NCBI GenBank assembly: GCA_022616725.1
Contig: JAKEEH010000387.1
Span: 1-35,503 of the forward strand
Direction of reading: 5' to 3'
Length of the DNA: 35,503 nt
DNA from: Limisphaerales bacterium
Lineage (GTDB): Bacteria; Verrucomicrobiota; Verrucomicrobiia; Limisphaerales; JAKEEH01
The translations under genes and the position numbers were made by a program. Under the pieces are notes generated by a model. The model saw nothing but the letters and a program-made list of their open reading frames with translations. It ran no database searches and was not told where the DNA came from. Position 1 is the stretch's first letter. Every line of letters starts with the position of its first letter. This document shows, in pieces, positions 13,850 to 24,420 of this stretch.

Positions 13850-16086
13850 ATGGGTTGGCGAAGCGCACTTCGAGCCATTGAAGCAGCAGAACGCCGCGCG
13901 CAGCGAGATGCGCAGCGGCGTTACAAGGAATTGCAGCGCCGGGCCAAGGAACACGCCAAATTGTCCGCCCTGGAGCAGGCCCGGCTGGAAGTCGAAACGT
14001 GCGAGAACCGACTTGAAGTGCTGCTCTCGATTCACAAGGAACAGGGCGACGAATGGAACTGGCACAGGTATCGAACACACCACCGCCTGTTGAACCCGTT
14101 CGCGGTAATCGTCACGAAGCAGAGGTTGAAGTGCGGAGGGCCGCCTACAATCCCGGATTCTTCGACAAACTGTTCGGCAAAGCGAAGAAGCAAGCGGCGG
14201 CGTTTGAAGTCGAGTCGTACATGGCGAAGGATCGCGACGAACGGGAATTTCAAGCTGCCTGGACGCAATACCAACGCGACCATGCCGAGTGGGAAAATGA
14301 GAAAGCGCTCGCTGCGTCCGTTCTCGCAGGCGACCACGATGCTTACGTGCGAGTGCTGCGTGAACTGTCGCCGTTCGCCGAACTCTCTGAACTCGGCTCG
14401 TCGCTCAACTTTCGCATCCACACGCCGCAATTGATGGAGGCGCTTGTAAAGGTCAACGGCGAACAGGCAATCCCGTCTGCAATCAAATCGCTCATCAGTT
14501 CAGGCAAGGTGTCCACGAAGGCGATGCCCAAGGGCCGTTTCCACGAGATTTATCAGGATTACGTTTGCGGCTGCGTGCTGCGCGTGGGCCGCGAACTCTT
14601 TGCGTTGCTGCCCGTCGAAACTATAATCGTTACGGCACTGGCTGATTTGTTCGATTCGCGCACGGGCCGCACCGCTGAACAGCCCATTCTTTCGGTCGCG
14701 ATGCCGCGCGGCGTGTTGAGAAAGCTCAACTTCAACTTGCTCGATCCATCCGATGCGATGGAGAATTTTCTTCACCGCGGCGACTTCAAGGCGTCGCGCA
14801 AGGCAGGTGCGTTTGTGCCAATCACGCCACTTGCTCCAGCCGACTTGGAGACACCGCCCATTTCGATCGCACCCGCGACAGTCCCTCCTTCGGTTATGGC
14901 GCAGTCCGTCGCGCCCTCGGTGAATCCATTTCCCGCGAAATGGGCTGAGGCTTTGCGGCGAAACGAAATCCAGTTCGGTTTCCTCCGGCTGACCGCAAAT
15001 GAACTTGCCGAACTACTTGGCAAAACGCCGCAGGACAATTTCACGCTCCCAGAAAGCAAAGCGACGGCGCGGCTGGTCGAGAGCTTCGGCTATTGCCTTG
15101 AACCTGATCCTCGTCACGGCGCAGGCAACTTTTGGGGCAATCGCGAGGTTGGAATCTTCCAGCCGCCGAGCGGCACAATCCAAGAGCCGTCCGCAAACTT
15201 TCTTGGCGCGTCCGCTCTGCTTCAACTCTGCCTGCTCGTTGCGGTGGCTGACGGAACGGTGGACCGCGATGAACTTGACCAGTTTCGGAAATTCATCGAG
15301 AGCCACTTTCGCTTCACGCCGGACGAGCACCAGCGGCTGGTTGTGCTGGAAATGCTTCTTGCACGCAACGCCACAGCCGCGAAAGTCACGCTGGGCCGGA
15401 CGGCGAAGCGCGTGCCGCAGGAGAAACACATTCTCATCGCGCAATTCCTAGTGGACGTGGCTGCGTCGGATGGAGTCATTTCACCAAAGGAGCACAAGGC
15501 GCTCACGCGTATCTTTGAAGCGCTCGGTCTCAGTACCGACACACTGGATACGCTCATCCGAAATCTCGCTGCGACAGGAGGCGAGGTCGTTATCCAAACC
15601 GCTGAGGCAGCCAAACAAGGTGAAGCGATTCTCCCACCGCTACCGGCTATGCAGCCAGGCGCACTCAAGCTCGACATGGCCCGCATTGCCGCGATTTCCG
15701 CCGAGACACACGAAGTCATTGGCCTGCTCGCAAAAGCAATGGCTGACGAAACCGACGATGGCGAACAATCCGCACCAGTGAAGGCAGAGCCTCTGGCAAA
15801 ACCAACCGTGGCGGAAATCATTCCGCCTCCCGCCGCCGCAGCGGACGGGGTGATTCCACTAGCAAAACTCGAATCACTCGACGCGAAGCTCCAGCCCATC
15901 GTCCAACGTCTCGCCGCGCGCGACGCGTGGAGTCGAGCCGAGTTCGAAAGCCTCGCCCGAGAACACGAACTCATGCCCTTGAGCGTTTTCGACGGAATCA
16001 ACGAATGGGCGGACCAACAGCTCGGCGACTTTCTTCTCGACGGCGAGGATTCCATCACTGTTCACCGCTCTTTACTAAACTCCTGA
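13850..16086 (+). CDS. TerB/TerB_C-domain protein, split by a single-base frameshift
   Basis: The first part starts at ATG 13850 (MGWRSALRAIEAAERRAQRDAQRRY...), a charged coiled-coil region running to EQGDEWNW near 14063; the coding then continues in another frame (...AQVSNTPPPVEPVRGNRHEAEVEV) to the stop at 16086. One missing base near 14060-14066 explains this; the restored protein is about 745 residues. Downstream regions include a TerB-like helical domain (SALLQLCLLVAVADGTVDRDELDQF and ILIAQFLVDVAASDGVISPKEHKAL) and a C-terminal TerB_C-like region (KLQPIVQRLAARDAWSRAEFESLAREH). TerB/TerB_C proteins occur in stress and defence operons. This one precedes a BrxD-like ATPase by 5 bp and a helicase, forming a three-gene cassette. 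If the frameshift is real, a start at 14053 would give a 677-residue truncated protein. Confidence 0.8.
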
Positions 16087-16091
16087 AAACC

Positions 16092-17429
16092 ATGAGCGAA
16101 CCCATCAAACGCCGCGAACGTGACGCTGTTCTACAGTCCCTCCAAGCCGGCCTTGTGCCCAAGCTGGGTCTGCATCTCATTCAGGTTGGCCGCAAGCAGG
16201 AGGTTGCCGCTCTTCTCTCTGACTTGGAACGGATCGAGCACGGCGGGGCAGCCTTCCGAATCGTCGTCGGACGATTCGGTGCCGGAAAGAGCTTCTTCGT
16301 GAATCTCGTTCGTACCCTCGCGCTGCAACGGCGGCTCGTGGTTGCCCAGGCGGACTTCACGATGGAACGCCGAATTCAGGCGACACAGGGACAAGCTCGT
16401 GCGCTGTGGTCGGAACTCATGCGCAATCTCGCAACAAAGGGTAAGCCCGACGGCGGAGCGTTGCGCAATCTGTGCGAAGGTTGGATTTCACAAATTCACC
16501 ATGAAGTCACTCAGGCCGGCGGCACGCCTGAAGACGTGAAGAAACGCATCTTCGCCGACTTGCGCAGCCTGCAAGACCATGTCGGCGGGTTCGAGTTTGC
16601 CGAAGTCTTGTCCCGCTACTACGAAGGCCATGTCACGCACAACGATGAATTGCAGAGCGCGGCGCTTCGTTGGCTGCGAGGCGAATTCAGCACCAAAACG
16701 GAAGCGCGTGAAGCGCTCGGCGTTCGCCGCATCATTGATGACGAAAACTTCTATGACGGCCTGAAACTCATGTCCGCCTTCTGCCGACTGACTGGCCACG
16801 CGGGATTGCTCGTCGGTCTCGACGAAATGGTTGTTCTCTCGCATCGTCTGCCGAATTCACGCGCGCGCCAGTCGAACTACGAAGCCATTCTGACTATCCT
16901 CAACGATTGCCTCCAAGGCAGCGTCAGTGGGCTGGGCTTTCTCCTCGCCGGCACGGACGAATGTGTCGAAGACAAACGCCGAGGACTTTTCAGTTACGAG
17001 GCGCTCCGCACGCGGCTTTCGGAGAATCGTTTCGCCGATGAAAACGTGGTGGACTTCTCCGGCCCAGTCGTTCGCCTTGCAAATCTCACCCCCGAAGATC
17101 TCTTTGTTCTGCTGCGAAACATCCGGCACGTTCACGCAGGCGGCGACCCAAAGAAATATCTCGTGCCGGACGACGCGCTGGTTGCGGTTCTGCAAAAGGC
17201 CAACGAAGCGTTGGGCGCGGAATTCTACAAGACTCCGCGCGATGTCGTTCGCTCGTTCGTCGGACTACTGAGTGTCCTGGATCAGAACCCGAACAAAACA
17301 TGGCAGGATTTCGTCGGCGGGAACTTCCTGCAAAAGCCCGCTGGGCCAGCGTCCGTCGAAGAGGAAGTTGCCCGCAGTGTTGTGCCCGAAGACGAACCGG
17401 ACGGTGACCTGACCACACTCAAACTCTGA
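16092..17429 (+). CDS. BrxD-like (DUF2791) ATPase
   Basis: A 445-residue P-loop ATPase of the DUF2791/BrxD type found in BREX-related defence loci. Walker A is GRFGAGKS at about 60-67 (within IVVGRFGAGKSFFVNLV). The ADFTMERRIQATQGQARALWSEL segment follows, and the Walker B region is LLVGLDEM at about 239-246 (GHAGLLVGLDEMVVLSH). LAGTDECVEDKRRGLFSYEALRTRL is the conserved post-Walker B segment. ATG 16092 begins 5 bp after the TerB stop, and the stop overlaps the helicase start by one base (TGATG). In BREX type 2, BrxD is partnered with the Lhr-like helicase BrxHI, and the same pair is present here. No pglX, pglZ or brxC is in the window, so this is not a full BREX system. Confidence 0.85.
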   Translation: MSEPIKRRERDAVLQSLQAGLVPKLGLHLIQVGRKQEVAALLSDLERIEHGGAAFRIVVGRFGAGKSFFVNLVRTLALQRRLVVAQADFTMERRIQATQGQARALWSELMRNLATKGKPDGGALRNLCEGWISQIHHEVTQAGGTPEDVKKRIFADLRSLQDHVGGFEFAEVLSRYYEGHVTHNDELQSAALRWLRGEFSTKTEAREALGVRRIIDDENFYDGLKLMSAFCRLTGHAGLLVGLDEMVVLSHRLPNSRARQSNYEAILTILNDCLQGSVSGLGFLLAGTDECVEDKRRGLFSYEALRTRLSENRFADENVVDFSGPVVRLANLTPEDLFVLLRNIRHVHAGGDPKKYLVPDDALVAVLQKANEALGAEFYKTPRDVVRSFVGLLSVLDQNPNKTWQDFVGGNFLQKPAGPASVEEEVARSVVPEDEPDGDLTTLKL

Positions 17430-19747
17430 TGAGTCAGGCCGCCTTTGCTCTTTTGCACCCCGGCGTGCAGCGGGCCATCTTCGAGATGGGGTGGAAGGAG
17501 CTTCGGCCGATTCAAGCGGAGGCAATTCACGCACTACTCGAAGGCGCAGGTCACGCCTTAATTTGCGCTGCCACCGCGAGCGGAAAAACCGAAGCTGCGT
17601 TTCTGCCGATCATTTCCCGACTGGCGGAGGGGGCGCAGGATTCCGTCCGCGCTATCTACGTCGGCCCACTCAAGGCGCTCATCAACGACCAATTCAGCCG
17701 TCTCGACCGATTGTGTGAGCGGATGGACATTCCCGTCCACCGTTGGCACGGCGATGTCTCTGTCTCGCATAAGCAGGCGTTGCGGCGCAACCCTGGCGGA
17801 ATCTTGCTCATCACGCCTGAATCGCTCGAATCCAATTTCATCAACTACGGCGGGCAAGTGCCGCGCTTGTATCGCGAATTGGAGTTCGTCGTCATTGACG
17901 AAGTGCATTCGTTCTTGGGAAACGTGCGCGGCATCCACCTGCTCAGCCTGCTCTCGCGCCTGCGCTCCACAACCGGACGCCAGCCCCGGATGATTGGTCT
18001 TTCCGCTACGCTCGGCGACCCGGAGATGGGGAAGCGATTTCTCGCGCCTGACGCGGTGTCTTCCGTGACTCTGATCCAAGAAACCGGCGTGGGACGGCAA
18101 GTGCGGTTCGCGTTGAAGGCGGTGCTCAAACGTCCTGATTCCAGAAAGGCGGGCGATACCTCGTCACGGTTGTCATCCGCACAGGCGGTCGAGTTCGTCC
18201 GCGCGAAATCCGCCGAGCAGTTGCTTGCGGCCGGAGAGCCGCCGACAACTGAAAGCAGACCTGTCAATTCTGCCGAAGACTCCGTGCCGCCGGACGATCT
18301 CGACGATATTGCCGACGACATCGTTCGTCATTTCGCCACCTCGACGAATCTCGTTTTCGTAAACTCTCGCCGTACGGCTGAAGAACTTGCTGTGCGCGCG
18401 CATGACCGGGTGACAAAGCTGAAATGGCCGCACGATCCATTTATGATTCATCACGGGTCGGTCGCCAAGGAAGTGCGCGAGGAAGCTGAAACCGCGTTGA
18501 AAAGTGGCGTTCCCACGACTGCGATTTGCTCCAGCACGCTCGAAATGGGCATTGATATTGGTTCTGTGCGTGCCGTCGGCCAGATTGATCCGCCGTGGAG
18601 CGTCGCTTCGCTGGTGCAGCGTTTGGGCCGATCGGGTCGCCGGGAAGGCGAAGCATCCGTGATGCGACTCTACGTCCGAGAGGAATCGCCACACGCCCGA
18701 AGCCGGCTCACGGATCTCCTATTTCCGGAATTGCTGCGCGGGATCGCGCTGACCCGCCTCATGCAACGGAAATGGCTCGAACCTGCCGACGAGCAGCGAT
18801 TGCATCTGAGCACTCTCGTCCATCAAATCTTCAGCCATTTGAAGCAGACCGGCGGAATGACTGCGGCAATTCTCTATCAGGCGCTCGCGGTCAGCGGCCC
18901 ATTCCGTTCCGTTACCGAATCCGATTTCACCGCCCTGCTGCGTAGCCTGGCTGCCAAGCAATTGATTGAGCAGATTCCCACAGGTGAAATCATCCTTGCA
19001 CTGGCGGGCGAGCGCATTACCGCCGCGCACGATTTTTACGCGGCCTTCAAGAGCACGGATATGTTCACTGTGCGCCACGAGAAAGCCCAAATCGGCGAGC
19101 TGCCGCTCGACGCCCTCCCGCCTGCCGGGCAAGTCGTTGTCCTCGCGGGTAAACGCTGGCTCGTGCAGGAAATTGATGCCATGTCGAAAACGGTGTGGGT
19201 CGCACCGGCCAAGGGTGGAAAAGTTCCGGTGTTCCTTGGAAATGGGGGCGAGCTTCACACACGCGTCGTTCAGGAAATGAAGACCGTCCTGCTTGGCAAT
19301 GATGGACCGCCTTACCTCGACACACCAGCGCGCGAACTCTTGAGCGCAGCCCGTCATGTCGCCCGGATCGTCGGTCTCGACAAATCCGATTTGTTGGTGA
19401 GCCCGGGCGGCGTGCGCTGGTTTCCGTGGGTGGGCACTCGCTGCTTGCGCACGCTCTCGATACTGGCCGAACTGAATCGCGTCACGTGCGAAACGGATCG
19501 CCTCTCTATTTGGCTGCCCCTTCCGAGTTGCGAGGGATTTCTCGATTTCTTGCGACAGCTTCTTGCCAACAACCTTGACTCGTTTATGGCTGGCGCACGA
19601 GTGACACCGCGCGTGGTCGAAAAATTCGACGAGTTCCTGCCCGATGACTTGTTGACCAAGGCGTGCGCAACGGAGCGTCTCGCCTTACAAGAAGCCATTG
19701 ATTCCATGAAGGCGACCGTGAATGGAGTATCCTCAACTCCGCCGTGA
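17429..19747 (+). CDS. Lhr/BrxHI-like DEAD/DEAH helicase
   Basis: A 772-residue superfamily 2 helicase. Motifs: Q-motif region GWKELRPIQAEAIHALL, motif I ATASGKTE at about 48-55, motif II DEVH at about 155-158 (VIDEVHSFLGNVRG), motif III SAT (GLSATLGDPE), motif IV FVNSRRTAEELA, motif V STLEMGIDIGSVRAVGQID, motif VI QRLGRSGRR near 396-404. The C-terminal 350 residues are Lhr-like. The pairing with the BrxD-like ATPase points to BrxHI and a role in DNA handling for defence. The stop TGA (19745-19747) lies inside the first arm of a dispersed palindromic repeat, which may serve as the 3' end of the transcript. Confidence 0.9.
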   Translation: MSQAAFALLHPGVQRAIFEMGWKELRPIQAEAIHALLEGAGHALICAATASGKTEAAFLPIISRLAEGAQDSVRAIYVGPLKALINDQFSRLDRLCERMDIPVHRWHGDVSVSHKQALRRNPGGILLITPESLESNFINYGGQVPRLYRELEFVVIDEVHSFLGNVRGIHLLSLLSRLRSTTGRQPRMIGLSATLGDPEMGKRFLAPDAVSSVTLIQETGVGRQVRFALKAVLKRPDSRKAGDTSSRLSSAQAVEFVRAKSAEQLLAAGEPPTTESRPVNSAEDSVPPDDLDDIADDIVRHFATSTNLVFVNSRRTAEELAVRAHDRVTKLKWPHDPFMIHHGSVAKEVREEAETALKSGVPTTAICSSTLEMGIDIGSVRAVGQIDPPWSVASLVQRLGRSGRREGEASVMRLYVREESPHARSRLTDLLFPELLRGIALTRLMQRKWLEPADEQRLHLSTLVHQIFSHLKQTGGMTAAILYQALAVSGPFRSVTESDFTALLRSLAAKQLIEQIPTGEIILALAGERITAAHDFYAAFKSTDMFTVRHEKAQIGELPLDALPPAGQVVVLAGKRWLVQEIDAMSKTVWVAPAKGGKVPVFLGNGGELHTRVVQEMKTVLLGNDGPPYLDTPARELLSAARHVARIVGLDKSDLLVSPGGVRWFPWVGTRCLRTLSILAELNRVTCETDRLSIWLPLPSCEGFLDFLRQLLANNLDSFMAGARVTPRVVEKFDEFLPDDLLTKACATERLALQEAIDSMKATVNGVSSTPP

Positions 19748-19972
19748 CCAACGCACGTTTTGCTCTGCTCCACGGGCTGCTGGTCGGCCCTTTCCCCCTC
19801 TCGACCGCGCCCGTTCCACTCCGCAAACCGCGCGCTCGTCACGAGCGGCATTCGCGCGAGGTCTTAAAATCGAGACGCTTCCGTTGGCAGCTTGGCTCGG
19901 CACTCCGCTACTTCCGTAATTCACTCCGCTGCGGAAACGCTTCGCTTCCGTCGCCAACCTGCCAACCGAAGC
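19743..19972 (+). repeat. Dispersed two-module palindromic repeat, copy 2
   Basis: Left module 19743-19843: CGTGACCAACGCACG at the start and CGCGCGCTCGTCACG at the end. Right module 19877-19972: GCTTCCGTTGGCAG pairs with CTGCCAACCGAAGC. This right-module stem differs from the common version on both arms (compensatory). It fills the gap between the convergent helicase and dinB-dnaE genes and supplies the helicase stop codon. Confidence 0.85.
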
Positions 19973-19986
19973 GTCGTGTCGTTATC

Positions 19987-22900
19987 TCAGGAGCGAGTTC
20001 TCGGTTTGCCAGCCCGCAAAGCGCGCAACGAATAGCCGCGACCATTCTCGAATGGCTCGACGTGGGCCTCGATTTCGAGAACAGGATACCGAACCGTCGC
20101 CAGGCCGTAGGTCCTGTACGTCGGCGCGAACAGTTCGGTTTCAACAATGCCGGTCCAGTCAGCCAGCGAGAGAAACTTCATTGGTTCGCCCATGATTTGA
20201 TGATGCGTGCGTTGCTCGACGACGAGGCCGCATGTCGTCACTGTTTCGCCGACGAACTCGCCGAGGCGATTCACCGGGCAGTACGTATCCCACGCAACGT
20301 CGTCGAACAGTTCGAGCGGATGGCCGCTGACGGCAAAAGCGAACAAGTCTGTTTCCGATTGCAAACGCTCCCGGCGCGAAGGCTCATTGAGCGGAATCGC
20401 CGGCAGTTGTTCCAAGCCCGGCGGCGGAACGAGCCAGCCCTGTTTCGATTCCACCGAACCGCCATACGTCTTCAGTAAATATTGTGCTTGCCAGAACTGG
20501 CGCGTGCGGGTTTCACCGAATTCGTCGAACGCACCGACGCGAATCATGGCTTCGAGTTCTTCGCCACTCGGAGCAACACGGTGAAAGAAGTTGGCCACCG
20601 ACTCGAATAAGCCACGCTCACGGGCTGCAAGCATCGCATCCGCAGTGCGTGTCGTGAGTCCTTTTAAGTGTGTCAGCGGCACGCGGACGGATTGGCCACG
20701 CGGCACAAACGCCGGTCCGGGTTCATTCACTGACGGCGGAAACAGCTTCACTCCGAGGCGATGGCATTCGAGGACATACACGAGCGGATGATAAAATCCT
20801 TTGCCATTCGTCAGCACGGCGGCCATAAACTCGACCGGGAAGTACCGTTTCAGCCATGCCGCCTGATACGCCTCGACGCCGTAGGCCGTGCTGTGGGCTT
20901 TGCGGAAGGCGTAACCGGCAAACCCGGTGACCAGTCCCCATACTTCCTCGATCTTCTCCGACGCATGGCCGCGCACCCGTGCGGCTGCGAAGAACTCGCC
21001 GCGGATTTCTTCGATCACGGCGCGCTTCTGTTTGTTCAGTGCTCGGCGCAGCACATCAGCACGACCAGGCGGGAGACCAGCGAACGCTTCGCTGAGTTGC
21101 AGAATGTGTTCCTCGTAAACGACCAGACCGTAAGTGCTCCGCAAACAGGCTTCCAACGACGGATGCGGATAAGAAACCTCCTCCATCCCTTGATACCGGC
21201 GGGTGAATGACAGCTTCTTCCCCTCATTGGCCGCACCGGGTCGGATGACGCTCACGATGGCGATTAGCCCATCAATCTCGCGCACATTGCACATGCGGCA
21301 GAGGCTCGTCATTGCCGGAGACTCGATATGATGCACAGCGCGCGCACCGTCGCTGGCGATCATCTCCCAGACATTAGGGTCGCGCCACGGTTCTGGCGCG
21401 TGCGGACCACCGAGCAGCAATCGGCCATCGGATTTGTCCCGCGCGACACACGTGTCGAGGTCCACCGTGATGCCTCGGTGGTTGAGCATCGCCCTTACGT
21501 CGCGCATTGCCGCCAGACCGCCTTGCGCGAGGATGTCCATCTTCACCAAGCCGATCGCTTCCACCGCATCCATGTCGAAATGCGTCGTGGAGTAGCCTTT
21601 GTTGGCGATGAACGTCGGCGTCAATTCGTGCATCGGTTGACGCGAGAGCACCAAGCCGCAGGGGTGCATCTTGGGATAACGCGGCATTCCGTCGAGAAAG
21701 TCCGCCATCATCAACGCAGTCCGGTAAGGCTCTTCGTTGAACGGCAAGTCGCGGGTCTCAGGACTGGCCTGAAGCAATTCGACCAGCCCTTCGCCCGACT
21801 TCGGCGGGGGCTCATCGGGTACCCATCCGCCACCGAAACCCCACGGGAAACGATCCGTGAACTTCCGCACGTCGCGTTCGCCCACGCCGAGCACCTTGGC
21901 CACTTCAGCAAACGCGCTCCGCGCCTGGAAGGTCGAGAAGCCGCCCACGACCGCGCAATGCTCCCGGCCATACTTCTCGAAGATGAGCTTCACCACGTCG
22001 TCTTTGAAGTCGTGCGCGAAATCAATGTCAATGTCCGGCAGCTTGTTCAGCGCCATGCGCTCCTTGTTCAGAAAGCGCCGGAAGTAGAGGCCGAAGCGGA
22101 TCGGGCAGACGCTGCTGATGCCTATGCAAAAGCAGACCAGGCTGTCCGCCGCGCTGCCACGCGTGATCCATTCGATGCCGCGACGCCGGCACTCCTGAAG
22201 AAAATCCCAGGTGATGAGAAAGTAATCCTCGTAACCGACATCGGCGATGATGCCCAGTTCTTCCTCGATTTGCGCCCGCACCTGCGCGAACGGCACAGCC
22301 GCTCCGGTCTCGGAACGGATGCGCTTTCCCGCGTATCGCTGCCGCAATCCATCGAGGACGAGGCGGCGCAGAAACTCTTTTGATGACGAGCCATCCGGTG
22401 TTTTGAATGCAGGGAACTGCGGTTTGCCGAACGGCAACTGGAATTCGCAGCGCTCGGCAATTTCGTGAGTGGCGCAAATCCATTCGGGATGTTCCGCGCA
22501 TCCCGCCGCCATCTCAGCCGGCGTGCGAAAGTGATAGCGTCCGCCATGTCGTTTCTCGGGATGTTCGTGTTCGAGCAGCGTGAGCGTGCGGATGCTCTGG
22601 AGAATGTTGTATCGCCGCCGATCTTCGGGCGTGGCGTAGTGAACCGCTGGGCAAGCGACTCTGCCTTCGCGCTTGGTTACCGCCTGATAGAAGCGACCCG
22701 GAAAGCAGTCCGCTAATGTCGAATCGGAACTCACGGCCAGAAGTCCTTCGGTGTGAGCTGACAGGAAGGACCGCTTTAACGGCTGGCGTTGCTTGGTCGC
22801 GACAGACGATTCTTCTTCCGCTGCACCTTCACCGTGACGCGAGAGGACACGGCAAAGATTGAAATAGCCAGTTCCATTCAACGCATACAGCAGCAATGGA

Positions 22901-24362
22901 TGTTCGCCGACGCCCAATTCCGCGCCGATGATGAGCTTGACTCCCGCCGATTGCGCGGCTTGAACGAACTCGACGACGCCATGCAGGTTGCCGGTATCCG
23001 TCAAAGCAACGGCGGGCAGGCCGTGTTGTTTCGCCAGTTGCACAATCGCCGTTGGCGAAAGCGTCGAATCCAGGAAGGAATAATGGCTGTGGCAGCGGAG
23101 CGGGACGTAGTTCGCCGCCTTTGAACGAACGATGATCTGCAAACTCCGTCGCGGTCGCTCATGCTGCTTGACCGCATCGGCCAGCGATTCGCGCGGTGCA
23201 TCACGCAATCGAAAATCGTGGCCGCGCAGGATCACGGATTGGCCGCGAGATCGCCGCAGTTCATCAATCACCAACGCCAGGCGGGAGCGGGCGTCCTGTC
23301 GTTGAGCCGAGGCTTCCAAAGGAAGCTCCGTGCGGAAGCGGCCGTCATACACGTTCGACAGTTTGAGCGAGACGAGCCGCAAACTCACACGCCGTTTCCA
23401 GGCGGCGCGAAGCATTGAGTGAAGCCGCCCATACACGTCGGTTTCGAGGTCGGTCGGCTCAATGAGACTCTCGCCGACCTGATCTTCTGCCATGTCGTTG
23501 TATCGAACCTTCACCGTCAGCGTCCGGATGCTCCGGCCTTCTTCTCGCACCTTGGCGAACAGACTGTCAGCCATCCGGCGCAGTGTGGCTTCGACGTATT
23601 CCTCATCCGGGAGGTCACTCCCGAAGGTCTCCTGATGACTGAAGGTCTTTTGCGGTTCGCGGGCAGGAATGAGCGGGCGCTCATCAATGCCGTGCGCGAA
23701 TTGCCGGATGCTGAAAGCCTGATTGCCGAGGACCAATTCCAGCATCTCCAACGGCGTCGCTGCGATGTGACGGATCTGCGCCAGGCCCGCTGCATTGAGC
23801 CGCACGCTCGTTTTCGGACCAATCCCCGGCAGCCACTTGTTCGGTAGCGGATGCAGAAACGCGGCCTCGCCTCCGGGCAGAACCTCATTAAACGCGGCCG
23901 GTTTCGTCAGCTTCGAGGCAACCGCGCTGACCAGCTTGTTCGAGGCGATGCCCTCGCTGACGCTGATTTCAGTTTCTGCCCGATGGCCTTGCGGATCGTC
24001 AGCGCAATCTCCGCTGGCGGTTTCCGCCGGTTCGCCGTCAGGTCGAAGTAACCCTCGTCAATCGAAGTTTGCTCCACGTCCGGCGTGAAGTCGTAGCAGT
24101 AACCGAACATCCAATTCGAGAACTGCTCGTATCGCTCGAAGTCGCCGGGCAGAACAATCAGCTTCGGGCAAAGCTTGCGCGCCCGAACGGTGGGCATCGG
24201 CGTAAATACGCCGAACTTCCGAGCCTCATACGACGCGGACGCAATGATGCCGCGCCGCTCGCCGCCCACGGCAATGGGTTTGCCGCGCAACTTTGGATCG
24301 CCGGCCTGCTCGACGGCGGCGAAAAAGGCGTCTGCGTCCAGATGGACAATAGTTCGCGACAT
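19987..24362 (-). CDS. DinB (Pol IV-like) fused to DnaE2-like polymerase, one internal frameshift
   Basis: An approximately 1458-residue reading frame once one base is restored. ATG 24362 starts a DinB-type Y-family polymerase: HLDADAFFAAVEQ (catalytic Asp), ASYEARKFGVFTPMP, and SIDEGYFDL (catalytic Asp-Glu). Near 23968 the sequence CTGAAATCAGC appears to have lost one A; restoring it gives KISVSEGIASNKLVSAVASKLTKP and continues through thumb and little-finger regions. Without a stop it passes at about residues 400-420 into a C-family polymerase: PHP-like CHSHYSFLDS (about 425), PDIDIDF (about 775, two catalytic Asp), LVKMDILA (third Asp), and a C-terminal OB-fold region (MKFLSLADWTGIVETELF). 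DnaE2 and Y-family proteins usually come as separate genes in SOS mutasomes; here they are joined. It follows lexA by 58 bp. Without the correction it reads as a 151-residue DinB fragment and a 1272-residue remainder. Confidence 0.85.
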
Positions 24363-24420
24363 TGAAGTTGTTGCGCGGCTGAATGTGCGCTCATGCGTGG
24401 GTCAAACGCTGTCCAAGCTC

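Noticed and set aside
16092-19747. A full BREX system
   Set aside because: Only BrxD-like and BrxHI-like genes are present; no pglX, pglZ, brxC or brxL is in the window.
21328-22383. A 351-residue open frame opposite the DnaE2-like region
   Set aside because: It is the complement of conserved polymerase motifs and has no family resemblance.
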